Origin: Streptomyces sp. NBC_00358
GTDB lineage: Bacteria > Actinomycetota > Actinomycetes > Streptomycetales > Streptomycetaceae
Length of the DNA stretch: 64,000 bases
Reading direction: 5' to 3'
NCBI RefSeq assembly: GCF_036099295.1
Contig: NZ_CP107976.1
Location: 2,232,001-2,296,000 of the forward strand
The notes below the pieces were generated by a model. The model was given only the letters and a program-made list of their open reading frames with translations, had not been told where the DNA came from and did not search any database. The position numbers were made by a program, and so were the translations under genes. Positions within the stretch are counted from its first letter, which is position 1. The number at the start of each line of letters is the position of its first letter. Of this stretch, positions 32,554-40,624 are shown in pieces.

Positions 32554-33672
32554 TCAGCGGCCGTGGACGGAGCCCTGGGTGTTCTTCGGCTGGACGTACG
32601 GCTTGCCCTGGGGCGCCGTGCTGGTCGACTGCTGGGCGACACCCGGTGCGGGGTTCATCGCCGCGAAGTGCGCCACTTGGGACCTGGCCTTCTCCCTGCG
32701 GACCTGTGTGGCGTCCCCGATCAGGGCATCCATACCCGCGATGAACTGTCCCCGGTACTTGTTCTTGAGATCGGTCAGATCGGTGCGGTTGGCCGCCCGG
32801 GCGTCCGGTTCGAGCTCTGCGGGGCCGAGCCGCGGGCTACCGTCGGGGCTGACGCTGGGGGACTGCTTGAACGGCTGCGCCGCGTCGATGACATGGGCGA
32901 AGTCGATGAGCTTGGCGTCCACCACCTGCTCGCCCTCCTTCGTGCCGGTGACCGAGAACACGCTGGAGGCGATGAAGCCGATGTCGGAGTTGTTCGCCGC
33001 GGTCCTGATGTCCTGCATCTTGGTGATCAGCTGGTCCCAGACCGCTGGATCCTCCGAGAACTTGCTCAGGATGCTCTGTGACTGCAAGGCGGTGATCAGT
33101 CGGCTCCCGCCCGCGTCGGTGCCGCCGACCGCACGCCAGCCGCGGAACGTCGAGCCGGTGGCCGGGTCTACGCCGATGGCGAACTTCAGGGCCTTGGTCC
33201 CGGCCGCCCACCTGCCTTTGTCGTGCTGTTCGACGTTCTCGCGGTAGCTCGTAGTCGACTTCCCGATCTTGGTGTCGAGGGTCTTCGAGTCATCCAGGCC
33301 CGAGGTGATGTTCTCGATGTAGATGTTCTGGCGGTCGTCGAGGCCGTCGAGCTGCGCCGAGGACAGACTGTGACCCAGCCTGGCGCGAACCTCGTCCGCC
33401 GTGTACGACGCCGGGACGACCGGCGTGAAGTGCGGGTACGCGGCGGCGCGTACCCGTTCGTAGAACTCGTTCTCCACGGAGCCCTGCGGGGCTCCCTTCT
33501 GCAGAATCTCGCCGTTCGGTCCGAGCGGTGTGATGCCGCCGTGCCCGCCCTGGTTGACGTTCCGTTCCGGCGACGGTGACGTGGACCTCCTGCCTTCTCG
33601 AAGGGCGCTGCGCTCCGCCTCGTCGTCGGAGGGGTACGAGATCTCGTTCGTGGTGTCAGCGGGTGTCGCCAT
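32554..33672 (-). CDS. Inositol-polyphosphate-kinase-like protein
   Basis: This 372-residue protein carries, in order, the motifs of the IPK/IP6K/IPMK family. YIENITSGLDD then TLDTKIGKST (residues 117-140) match LEDLT...PxxxDxKxG with D133, K135 and G137. FRGWRAVGG (176-184) matches the GxRxxG strand. IGFIASSVFSV (231-241) matches the SSLL strand. AKLIDFAHVID (253-263) matches the IDFAHT metal-binding motif with D257. The first 65 residues (many Ser, Asn, Gly) and the last 50 look disordered, and there is no signal peptide. The family is known mainly from eukaryotes, where it phosphorylates inositol phosphates; here the substrate is unknown. The ATG at 33672 has GGAG upstream. It is next to gene relics, suggesting acquired DNA. 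Confidence 0.7.
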   Translation of the reverse strand: MATPADTTNEISYPSDDEAERSALREGRRSTSPSPERNVNQGGHGGITPLGPNGEILQKGAPQGSVENEFYERVRAAAYPHFTPVVPASYTADEVRARLGHSLSSAQLDGLDDRQNIYIENITSGLDDSKTLDTKIGKSTTSYRENVEQHDKGRWAAGTKALKFAIGVDPATGSTFRGWRAVGGTDAGGSRLITALQSQSILSKFSEDPAVWDQLITKMQDIRTAANNSDIGFIASSVFSVTGTKEGEQVVDAKLIDFAHVIDAAQPFKQSPSVSPDGSPRLGPAELEPDARAANRTDLTDLKNKYRGQFIAGMDALIGDATQVRREKARSQVAHFAAMNPAPGVAQQSTSTAPQGKPYVQPKNTQGSVHGR

Positions 33673-33917
33673 GCGTGTCTCCTGCTCTCATCGAGTGCGC
33701 CTGCCGAGCGCCTTCGAAGAGGGACAACGGTCAGGGGGAGGAACAGGGTTCAATGCCCGGCGATTCGGGGGCGGGCCGGGATGCGCCGAATCGGGGTGGG
33801 CCGAACCGGGAGGACCGTTCTGCATGTGGTGCGTTCACGGTTGCCCCGGATCTGTGAATTCGCCTGGCAGGGCGATTAGTTGAGGGCTGAACGCACGCTC
33901 GGCGTACTGGGGAGGGA

Positions 33918-34395
33918 ATGGCCATGGCACCGGTGCTCGTCGGACGTGATGGTCTGCCGGCGGGAGAGCGCATCCCGATCGTCGACACCCGGGTCACGTT
34001 CGCGCGCAACGCGGGGAACACGGTCGTCATCGCCGGCCTGAGCGTCTCCCGGTTCCACGCGGAGATCGTCTTCGACCAGGCCGCGGGGTACGTCCTGCCG
34101 CCCACCCTTTCATGCTGCCCGAAGTTCCGCCGGCAGGCTCGGCGATCTGGTGGGCCGCAAGCGGATGTTCACCGCCGGGCTCGCCGTGTTCACCGCGGCC
34201 TCCGTCCTGTGCGGGGTCACCGACGGGCAGGGCGTGCCGGTCGCGGCCCGCGCCGTTCAGCGGGTCGGCGGGGCGATGACCGCGGCCGTCGTGCTCGGCA
34301 TGCTGGTGGCGCTCTTCCCCGAGCCCCTGAGCCCCAACTCCCCTTCCTCCAACGGGTATACGCCGTCCGAGATCTCTGGTAGGAAACTTTCCTAA
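33918..34395 (+). pseudogene. Chimeric relic: FHA-domain N-terminus joined to an MFS transporter piece
   Basis: From the ATG at 33918 (GGGGAGGGA upstream) the first 58 residues read like the start of an FHA domain: LVGRDGLPAGERIP, VTFARNAGNTVVIAGLSVSRFHAEIVF, the last with the conserved GR and SRxHA-type residues; the domain breaks off after AAGYVL near 34097. From about 34126 a different frame reads SAGRLGDLVGRKRMFTAGLA, then SVLCGVTDGQG and AARAVQRVGGAMTAAVVLGM, the helix 2-4 region of a DHA2-type MFS transporter, until about 34330. Neither part is complete and the frames do not match. This is a junction of two broken genes, not a working fusion. Confidence 0.7.
34380..34394. promoter_or_regulatory. 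Palindrome TAGGAAACTTTCCTA, chitosanase operator (CsnR type)
   Basis: This perfect palindrome lies 39 bases upstream of the chitosanase start. The same core, AGGAAACTTTCCT, is known as the target of the ROK-family repressor CsnR in front of Streptomyces chitosanase genes, where chitosan oligomers relieve repression. Chitosanase expression is therefore probably induced by substrate. No csnR gene is in the window. Confidence 0.8.
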
Positions 34396-34432
34396 CAGTA
34401 CGCGGCAGCATCACTCCCCCATCGGAGGTACC

Positions 34433-35248
34433 GTGCACACCCCCCACATAGGCACTTCGCGGCGCACCTTGCTCACCCTGATCGGAGCCTCGTTGGTGGC
34501 AGGCCCCCTGATCGCCACCCAGAGCGCGACCGCGGCCGCGGTCGGCCTGGACGACCCGGCGAAGAAGGAGATCGCCATGAAGCTGGTCTCCAGCGCGGAG
34601 AACTCCTCGCTGGACTGGAAGGCGCAGTACAAGTACATCGAGGACATCGGCGACGGGCGCGGCTACACCGCCGGGATCATCGGCTTCTGCTCGGGCACCC
34701 ACGACATGCTCGACCTGGTCGAGCTGTACACCCAGCGCAAGCCCGGCAACGTCCTGGCGAAGTACCTGCCCGCGCTGCGCCAGGTCGACGGCAGCGACTC
34801 CCACGAGGGCCTGGACCCCGGCTTCCCCGCCGACTGGCGCAAGGCCGCCCAGGACACGGTGTTCCAGCAGGCCCAGAACGACGAGCGCGACCGTGTCTAC
34901 TTCAACCCCGCCGTACGGCAGGGCAAGGCCGACGGCATCGGCGCCCTCGGTCAGTTCACGTACTACGACGCCATCGTGATGCACGGCGACGGCGGCGACA
35001 GCACCAGCTTCAGCAACATCCGGCGGCGCGCGCTGGCGAAGGCCAGGACGCCGGCCCAGGGCGGCGACGAGGTGACGTATCTGAACGCCTTCCTCGACGC
35101 CCGGGTGTGGGCGATGAAGCAGGAGGAGGCCCACTCGGACACCACCCGGGTCGACACCGAGCAGCGGGTCTTCGTGCGCAACCGGAACCTGAACCTGGAC
35201 ACACCGCTGGACTGGAAGGTCTACGGCGACAGTTACCACATCGGCTGA
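34433..35248 (+). CDS. csn: Secreted chitosanase (GH46)
   Basis: This enzyme cuts beta-1,4 bonds in chitosan outside the cell. The 271-residue precursor has a twin-arginine signal peptide (SRRTLLTLIGASLVAG, cleavage near TATAAA/AVG at about 36), and the mature part matches S. sp. N174 chitosanase. The catalytic pair Glu22 and Asp40 of that enzyme correspond to Glu56 in SSAENSSLDW and Asp74 in IEDIGDGRGYT. GIIGFCSGTHDMLDLVE and GQFTYYDAIVMHG are further family stretches. The GTG at 34433 has GGAGG upstream. A CsnR-type operator precedes it and a strong hairpin follows, so it is a single-gene unit. Confidence 0.96.
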   Translation: MHTPHIGTSRRTLLTLIGASLVAGPLIATQSATAAAVGLDDPAKKEIAMKLVSSAENSSLDWKAQYKYIEDIGDGRGYTAGIIGFCSGTHDMLDLVELYTQRKPGNVLAKYLPALRQVDGSDSHEGLDPGFPADWRKAAQDTVFQQAQNDERDRVYFNPAVRQGKADGIGALGQFTYYDAIVMHGDGGDSTSFSNIRRRALAKARTPAQGGDEVTYLNAFLDARVWAMKQEEAHSDTTRVDTEQRVFVRNRNLNLDTPLDWKVYGDSYHIG

Positions 35249-35262
35249 GAGGTGCGGCAGGG

Positions 35263-35299
35263 CGGCGGGCGCGGCACGGTTCTCGTGCCGCGCCCGCCG
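35263..35299. terminator. Strong hairpin between chitosanase and the NCS2 permease
   Basis: A perfect 16-bp stem (CGGCGGGCGCGGCACG at 35263-35278, complement at 35284-35299) with loop GTTCT lies in the convergent gap, 15 bases from each stop codon. It is likely bidirectional. Confidence 0.8.
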
Positions 35300-35313
35300 T
35301 GCGTCCGGTCCGG

Positions 35314-36807
35314 TCAGTGGGCCGGCACCGCCTTGAGGTCCTCGCCCGCCTCCATGGGGTGCGTCACCTCACCGGCGTTCTCGCGTCCTCTGCCGAGGTG
35401 GTTGAAGACGAGGTTGAGGGCGACGGCCGCGACGCAGCCCGTCGAGATGCCGGAGTCGAGGACGATCCGTACGTTCTGGGGGAACGCGTGGTAGAACTCG
35501 GGCGCGGTGATCGGGATGATGCCGACGGCGAGCGAGACGGCCACGATCAGCATGTTGTTGTCCTTCTCCAGACCCGCCCTGACCAGCGTCTGGATACCGC
35601 TGGCCGCGACCGAGCCGAAGAGGACGACACCCGCCCCGCCGAGCACCGGACGCGGTACGACGGCGATCAGTGACGCGGCCATCGGGCACAGCCCCATCAG
35701 CACCAGGAAGCCGCCGCCGGTGGCGACGACGTACCGGCTGCGGATCCTCGTCATCGCGACGAGGCCGATGTTCTGGGCGAAGGCGCTGCACATGAAGCCG
35801 TTGAAGAGCGGGCTCAGCGCCGAGCCGAGGGTGTCGGCGCGCAGTCCGGCCGCGATGGTCCGCTCGTCCGCGGGGCGCTCCACGATCTCGCCCAACGCCA
35901 GCATGTCCGCGGTCGATTCGGTCATCGAGACGACCATCACCACACAGAGCGAGAGGATCGCCGCGAGCTGGAACTGCGGGGCGCCGAAGTGGAACGGCGT
36001 CGGGAAGCCGACCACGTCCGCGTCGGCCACCGGCCCGAAGTCCGTGACGCCGAAGGGGATCGCCACGAGCGTGCCGATGACCAGGCCGAGCAGGACAGCG
36101 ATCTGCTTGACGAAGCCGCGGGTGAATCGGCGCAGCAGCAGGACGACGACGAGGGTCGCCGCGGCGAGCCCCAGGGAGGTCCGTGAACCGTAGTCGTCCG
36201 CGGCGGGGTCCGGGCCCTGCGCCCAGCCGAAGGCGACCGGCAGCAGCGAGATGCCGATGAGCGTGATCACGCTGCCGGTGACGACGGGCGGGAAGAAGCG
36301 GACGGCCTTGCTGAAGTAGGGGGCCGCGACGAATCCGAGGACACCGGCGACGACGACCGCGCCGAAGATGACCGGCAGGGCGTCGCTCTTGTCCCGCACG
36401 GAGGCGGCGACCGCCGTCATCGGGGCGACCCCGGCGAAGGTGACGCCGTTGACGAACGGCAGCCGGGCCCCGATCTTCCAGAATCCGAGGGTCTGCAGGA
36501 AGGTGGCGAGACCCGCGGTGAACAGGCAGGCGCCGGTGAGGAAGGTGAGTTCGCCGGCGGAGAGGCCGACCGCGGCGCCGACGATCAGGGGCGGCGCGAC
36601 GACTCCCGCGTACATGGCCGCCACGTGCTGCAGGCCGCTGGCCGCCATCCTCAGGGCGGGCAGTCTCTCGTCAACCGGGTGTGTCGAAGCGCCAGTTGCT
36701 GCACTTGTTCCAGTTGTCGTGGTTGCTCCAGTTGTTGCGGTTGTTCCAGTCGCTCTCGTTGATCCGGTTGGTCGTGCATCGGTGCTGGGCTCGGGCTGAG
36801 CGGCCAC
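35314..36807 (-). CDS. NCS2-family purine (xanthine/urate) permease
   Basis: This membrane transporter of about 12-14 helices couples uptake of a purine base to a cation. The 497-residue protein has the NCS2 motifs: GLQHVAAMYAGVV in helix 1 (QH), VVMVVSMTESTADMLALGE in helix 8 with the substrate-binding glutamate, and the signature SAFAQNIGLVAMTRIRS (Q-N-x-G-x4-T-R). The context (8-oxoguanine deaminase, uricase) suggests xanthine or urate as substrate. The first 45 residues are a Thr/Ala/Gly-rich low-complexity tail (RATGTTATTGATTTTGTSAA) that is not part of the fold. The GTG at 36807 with GGAGG upstream is preferred over a start at 36915. Confidence 0.92.
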   Translation of the reverse strand: MAAQPEPSTDARPTGSTRATGTTATTGATTTTGTSAATGASTHPVDERLPALRMAASGLQHVAAMYAGVVAPPLIVGAAVGLSAGELTFLTGACLFTAGLATFLQTLGFWKIGARLPFVNGVTFAGVAPMTAVAASVRDKSDALPVIFGAVVVAGVLGFVAAPYFSKAVRFFPPVVTGSVITLIGISLLPVAFGWAQGPDPAADDYGSRTSLGLAAATLVVVLLLRRFTRGFVKQIAVLLGLVIGTLVAIPFGVTDFGPVADADVVGFPTPFHFGAPQFQLAAILSLCVVMVVSMTESTADMLALGEIVERPADERTIAAGLRADTLGSALSPLFNGFMCSAFAQNIGLVAMTRIRSRYVVATGGGFLVLMGLCPMAASLIAVVPRPVLGGAGVVLFGSVAASGIQTLVRAGLEKDNNMLIVAVSLAVGIIPITAPEFYHAFPQNVRIVLDSGISTGCVAAVALNLVFNHLGRGRENAGEVTHPMEAGEDLKAVPAH

Positions 36808-36968
36808 GGCGGCTCCTCCGGTCGGGTACACGTCGCCGTCGACGTGGGTGTCAGGGAGGTGATGCGCGGTCGTGCGGGACCGGGACGACGACCGTCGCGC
36901 GGACCTGGCGTCCACGCGACGGGGACCGTTCCGGGGCGCGCACGTCCATGCGCGCCCCGGATGCGGCC

Positions 36969-36995
36969 GCCGTGGACCCCGCTCGGGTCCACGGC
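36969..36995. terminator. Hairpin 1 after the 8-oxoguanine deaminase gene
   Basis: GCCGTGGACCC (36969-36979) and GGGTCCACGGC (36985-36995) form a perfect 11-bp stem with a 5-base loop, just past the end of the deaminase gene on the minus strand. A second hairpin lies beside it. Confidence 0.65.
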
Positions 36996-36997
36996 CA

Positions 36998-37025
36998 CCG
37001 GCCGAGGGCCGTCCCCCTCGGCCGG
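36998..37025. terminator. Hairpin 2 after the 8-oxoguanine deaminase gene
   Basis: CCGGCCGAGGG (36998-37008) and CCCTCGGCCGG (37015-37025) form a perfect 11-bp stem with loop CCGTCC, 14 bases past the deaminase stop. Two tandem hairpins here argue that the permease gene further on has its own promoter. Confidence 0.7.
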
Positions 37026-37038
37026 AGGTCTTCGGTTG

Positions 37039-38415
37039 TCAGGCCCGCGCGGCGATCCGCGCCAGGCGCTGGGCCTCGTCGCGCGTGGAGCGGGCGATGG
37101 CGTCCTCGTCGACGTTGAGGAGCCGGCTGTTCTCGACGACCGGCTTTCCGTCGACGAGCGAGAGGGTGACCGGCGCGGCCGCGCCGAAGACGAGCGCCGT
37201 CACCGGGTCGGCGATCGAGGCGTGCGCCAGGGTGTCCAGCTTCCACAGCACGAGGTCGGCGAGCTTGCCCGCCTCCAGGGAGCCGATCTGGCTCGCGCGG
37301 CCCAGGACCTGGGCCCCGCCGTAGGTGCCCAGGCGCAGCGCCTGACGGGCGTTCAGGGCGGTCTCGCGGTGGGCGCCCAGCCGGTTGATGAGCAGGGCGT
37401 TGCGCAGTTCGGTGTGGAGTTCGCCGGATTCGTTCGACGCGGTGCCGTCGACACCGAGGCCGACCGGGACGCCGGCCGCCAGCATGTCGGGCACCCGCGC
37501 GATCCCGGCGGCGAGCCGGGCGTTGGACGACGGGCAGTGCGCGACACCCGTCCTCGTGCGGGCGAAGGCGGCGATGTCGGAGTCGTTCATGTGGACGCAG
37601 TGCGCCATCCACACGTCCTCGCCGAGCCAGCCGGTGGACTCGAAGTAGTCGGTCGGGCCCATACCGAACAGTTCCTTGCAGAACTGCTCCTCCTCCACGG
37701 TCTCCGAGCCGTGCGTGTGCAGCCGTACTCCCTTGCGGCGGGCCAACTCGGCCCCCTGCTTCATGAGTTCGGTGGACACGGAGAACGGGGAGCAGGGTGC
37801 GACGGCGATCTGGACCATGCTGTCGAAGGAGGCGTCGTGGTGCTCGTCGACGGTCGCCTCGGTGGCGGCCAGCGCCCCTTCGAGGGTCTCGACGGCGAAG
37901 TCCGGGGGCAGTCCGCCGTCCTTCTCGCTGCGGTCCATGGAGCCGCGGGCGAGGGTGAAGCGGACGCCGGTCTCGCGGGCGGCCCGGATGATGGCGCCGG
38001 ACAGGTCGCCGGAGCCCTTCGGGAAGACGTAGTGGTGGTCCATGGCGGTGGTGACGCCGCCGCGGGCCAGCATGGCGAGGGAGCCCTGGGCGGCCGCGTA
38101 GGCCATCGGCTCGTCGATGCGCGCCCAGGTCGGGTAGAGCGCGACGAGCCAGTCGAAGAGGTTGTGGTCCGTGGCGAGGCCGCGGGTGATCCACTGGTAG
38201 AAGTGGTGGTGGGTGTTCACCAGGCCGGGCGTGGCCAGGTGTCCGGTGCCGTCGACGCGGCGGACCACGTTCTCCAGGTTCTCGGGGGCCTTCCCGGCGC
38301 CCACCGACTCGATCCTGTTGTCGGCGACGACGATGTGGCCCGAGGCGTACTCGGTGTCTGCCGTGTCCACGGTCGCGATGGCGCAGTTCTCGATGACGAT
38401 GCGCTGGACTGCCAC
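37039..38415 (-). CDS. 8-oxoguanine deaminase-like amidohydrolase
   Basis: This 458-residue metal-dependent deaminase of the AtzA/TrzN/8-oxoguanine deaminase group converts an amino-purine to its oxo form; with uricase nearby, 8-oxoguanine to urate is the most sensible reaction. Metal ligands are in ATPGLVNTHHHFYQWITRGL (about residues 61-80), VRLHTHGSETVEEE (about 230-243) and GLGVDGTASNESGEL (about 319-333). Conserved MAHCVHMNDSDI and VAHCPSSNARLA lie between them. The GTG at 38415 is the natural start. It lies 182 bases after uricase on the same strand and may be part of that operon. Confidence 0.88.
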   Translation of the reverse strand: MAVQRIVIENCAIATVDTADTEYASGHIVVADNRIESVGAGKAPENLENVVRRVDGTGHLATPGLVNTHHHFYQWITRGLATDHNLFDWLVALYPTWARIDEPMAYAAAQGSLAMLARGGVTTAMDHHYVFPKGSGDLSGAIIRAARETGVRFTLARGSMDRSEKDGGLPPDFAVETLEGALAATEATVDEHHDASFDSMVQIAVAPCSPFSVSTELMKQGAELARRKGVRLHTHGSETVEEEQFCKELFGMGPTDYFESTGWLGEDVWMAHCVHMNDSDIAAFARTRTGVAHCPSSNARLAAGIARVPDMLAAGVPVGLGVDGTASNESGELHTELRNALLINRLGAHRETALNARQALRLGTYGGAQVLGRASQIGSLEAGKLADLVLWKLDTLAHASIADPVTALVFGAAAPVTLSLVDGKPVVENSRLLNVDEDAIARSTRDEAQRLARIAARA

Positions 38416-38596
38416 GGTGGTTCCTCGTTCTTCCCATCGGCGGACGGACCCGGGGGCCGAGCGGGGTGACGACCGGGTCCGTGGTGCTGTGTGCGCAGAT
38501 GCCCCCGCTCTCCCCTGGGACTTGACGCCGGCGCCCGCGTCGGGGGTACAGCGGCAGTACCGCGGGGGCGGTCCGGAGGGACCGCCGGGTGCGGTC

Positions 38597-39529
38597 CTAC
38601 AGGTTGGTGAGGTCCACCGGGATGCGCGGCTCGCAGCCGTCGCGCAGGACGGTGGCCTCGATGAGCCCGTACGGACGGTCGGCCGCGAAGTACACGGCTC
38701 CGTCGGCGGTGTCGTTCTCCAGGCCGAACGGCGTCAGGTCCACCAGGAAGTGGTGCTTGTTCGGGAGGGAGAAGCGGACTTCGTCGATCTCACCGCGCTG
38801 GTCGATGATCCGCGAGCCCATCTGGTACAGGGTCTGCTGGAGCGACAGGGAGTAGGTCTCCGCGAAGGCCTGGAGCATGTGCTTCCTGACCTGGTCGTAG
38901 GACTTCTCCCAGTCGGGCATCTTCTGCTCGTCGCCGGTCCAGTTGAAGCGCCAGCGGCTGGAGACCTGGGTGGCCAGGATGCGGTCGTGGGTCTCCTGGA
39001 GCGTCGTGTACTTGTCCTTGACGTAGCCCCAGAACTCGGAGTTCGTCGAGTTCATCACGACGAGGTCCTTCAGGCCCGAGACGACCTCCCAGGACTCGCC
39101 GTCGTAGGTGATCTGGGTGACGCGCGTTTCCTGGCCCTTGCGCACGAAGGAGTGCTTGGCCTCGTCCGGACCGGTGACTCCGGAGCCGGCGTCCGAGGTC
39201 TCGATCCGCTCCCAGGCGTACTCCTCGATGCGGATGCGCGCCTGCTTGATCGGCTCCTGGCCGGTCACGAAATGCCGGGCCAGATGGATGCCGAACTGCT
39301 CGGCGGACTCGATGCCGTACTCCTTGGCGAAGGCGTACACCGTGTTCTTGGTGGTGTCCGTCGGCAGGACGTTCGCGTTGGAGCCCGAGAGGTGGACCTC
39401 CCGCATGTCGCCGCTCAGCGCGACGGACACGTTCAGGTCCTTGATGTGGTGGGTGCCGCCGTCGCGGGTGATCTTGACGACGCGGTTCTCGGCCTTGCCG
39501 TACTGGTTCTGTCCCAGAATCGTGGGCAT
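38597..39529 (-). CDS. pucL: Urate oxidase (uricase)
   Basis: The enzyme oxidises urate with O2 to 5-hydroxyisourate and H2O2, without cofactor. The 310-residue protein is a tandem T-fold: GQNQYGKAENRVVKITRDGG at the N-terminus carries the catalytic lysine, LPTDTTKNTVYAFAKEYGIE (about residues 55-74) carries the catalytic Thr and the NTVYA strand, RKGQETRVTQITYDGESWEV, and the C-terminal VRFSLPNKHHFLVDLTPFGL contain the urate-binding Gln/Arg/His positions. The ATG at 39529 lies 6 bases after the HIU hydrolase stop, so the last three genes of the pathway are one tight operon. H2O2 disposal matters here because the local catalase gene appears lost. Confidence 0.95.
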   Translation of the reverse strand: MPTILGQNQYGKAENRVVKITRDGGTHHIKDLNVSVALSGDMREVHLSGSNANVLPTDTTKNTVYAFAKEYGIESAEQFGIHLARHFVTGQEPIKQARIRIEEYAWERIETSDAGSGVTGPDEAKHSFVRKGQETRVTQITYDGESWEVVSGLKDLVVMNSTNSEFWGYVKDKYTTLQETHDRILATQVSSRWRFNWTGDEQKMPDWEKSYDQVRKHMLQAFAETYSLSLQQTLYQMGSRIIDQRGEIDEVRFSLPNKHHFLVDLTPFGLENDTADGAVYFAADRPYGLIEATVLRDGCEPRIPVDLTNL

Positions 39530-39534
39530 CTCTG

Positions 39535-39936
39535 CTAGCTCCCTCGGTAAACGGAGTAGCCGAACGGGTTGAGCAGCAGCGGTACGTGGTAGTGCTCGCC
39601 CGGCCTGGCGGCGAAGGTGATCGTCACCTCGGGGAAGAACGTCTCGCTGTCCCGGTTCGCGGGGGCGTCCTGCTGCGCATCGGCTTGCTGTGTCGCTGAA
39701 TCCGACTCGAAGTACGCCTCGACCGCGAAGTCGAGCCGTACGTGGGTCGTGCCTTCCGGAAGCGCCGGAAGGTCCTTGCACCGGCCGTCCGCGTCGGTCG
39801 CGGAGCCGCCGAGCGCCTGCCAGTTCGCCTCGCGCCCGGCCCGGGCGGCGAGCTGGACGGCGACGCCCTCGGCGGGACGGCCGACGCTGGTGTCCAGGAT
39901 GTGCGTGGACACGGAGGCGGTGGTGTCGGTGCTCAT
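39535..39936 (-). CDS. uraH: 5-hydroxyisourate hydrolase (transthyretin-like)
   Basis: The enzyme hydrolyses 5-hydroxyisourate, the unstable product of uricase, to OHCU. The protein has 133 residues: the N-terminal VSTHILDTSVGRPAEGVAVQ with the active-site histidine, RLDFAVEAYF in the middle, and the C-terminal LLNPFGYSVYRGS with the YRGS hallmark. It is slightly longer than usual owing to an insertion of about 20 residues (DSATQQADAQQDAPANRDSE) before FFPEVTI, in a loop. The ATG at 39936 overlaps the OHCU decarboxylase stop (ATGA). Confidence 0.95.
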   Translation of the reverse strand: MSTDTTASVSTHILDTSVGRPAEGVAVQLAARAGREANWQALGGSATDADGRCKDLPALPEGTTHVRLDFAVEAYFESDSATQQADAQQDAPANRDSETFFPEVTITFAARPGEHYHVPLLLNPFGYSVYRGS

Positions 39937-40544
39937 GCCTCTTCTTCCTGTACGGGACTGGCGGGCTCTTCGTGCACAGGACCGCCGGAGTTCTCCTGTA
40001 CGAGGCCGCCGGGCTCTGCCTGTACGAGACCGCCGGGGTCCTCCCGCACGAGACCGGCGAGCCGGATGCGGTTGATCCTCCCCAGTTCGACGCGGACGAT
40101 CCCGCGCTCCCGCTCGGCCGGGTTGCCGATCCGCTCCTTGACCGCGTCGCGCATCTGCTCGCCGGTCCGGCCGGTGGCGCAGATGAGGAAGACGTGACCG
40201 AACTTCTCCTGGTAGGCCAGGTTCAGTTCGAGCATCTCCTCCTTGAGCTCCGCGGAGGCGCCGGCCATGCCGCGCTGCTCGCGGGACGAGGTCGGGTCTC
40301 CCGGTTTCGGCCGCCCGATGGGCGGATGCCCGGCCATCGCCTCCGCCAGGTCCGCCGCGGTGAGCCCGGCGGTGGCGGCGTCGCTCGCGGCGTACAGGTC
40401 GTCGGCGGTGGCGTAGGGGCGGGCGGCGAGCAGCCGCTCGGCCCACGCCGGGGAGGCGCACACCTCGCGGAGGACGGCGAAGGCCGCGTGTTCCTGGAGG
40501 TTGTTGAAGCGGGCGAGGCCGCCAGAGGTCGTACTCGACGTCAC
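39933..40544 (-). CDS. uraD: OHCU decarboxylase with repeated C-terminal tail
   Basis: The enzyme decarboxylates OHCU to S-allantoin, the third step from urate. The 203-residue protein has LARFNNLQEHAAFAVLREVC at the N-terminus, the catalytic histidine in AMAGHPPIGRPKPG (about residues 64-77), SREQRGMAGA and LNLAYQEKFGHVFLICATGR (about 107-126) and ends its fold near GRINRIRLAGLV. After that comes a tail of four or five units of PGGLVQxE type (PGGLVQAE, PGGLVQEN, SGGPVHEE, ASPVQEEE) encoded by a roughly 27-bp tandem repeat (39950-40060). Such a tail is not part of the family. GTG at 40544 with GGAGG upstream. First gene of the uricase operon. Confidence 0.93.
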   Translation of the reverse strand: MTSSTTSGGLARFNNLQEHAAFAVLREVCASPAWAERLLAARPYATADDLYAASDAATAGLTAADLAEAMAGHPPIGRPKPGDPTSSREQRGMAGASAELKEEMLELNLAYQEKFGHVFLICATGRTGEQMRDAVKERIGNPAERERGIVRVELGRINRIRLAGLVREDPGGLVQAEPGGLVQENSGGPVHEEPASPVQEEEA

Positions 40545-40583
40545 GGGAAGCCTCCGTGGCCTTGAGCTGGACGGGCTGCGGAC

Positions 40584-40624
40584 AGCTAACGCCCTCGGAA
40601 ACACGACGTCAACACTTTGTTGAA
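40584..40624 (-). promoter_or_regulatory. Uricase-operon promoter with inverted repeat over the -35 box
   Basis: On the minus strand TTCAACA-AAG-TGTTGAC (40608-40624) is an almost perfect 17-base inverted repeat whose right arm is the -35 box TTGACG (40607-40612), with a possible -10 TTAGCT (40584-40589) after 17 bases. The same repeat occurs at the allantoinase, malate synthase and catalase-relic promoters. No TTCC-N7-GGAA site is seen here. Confidence 0.55.
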
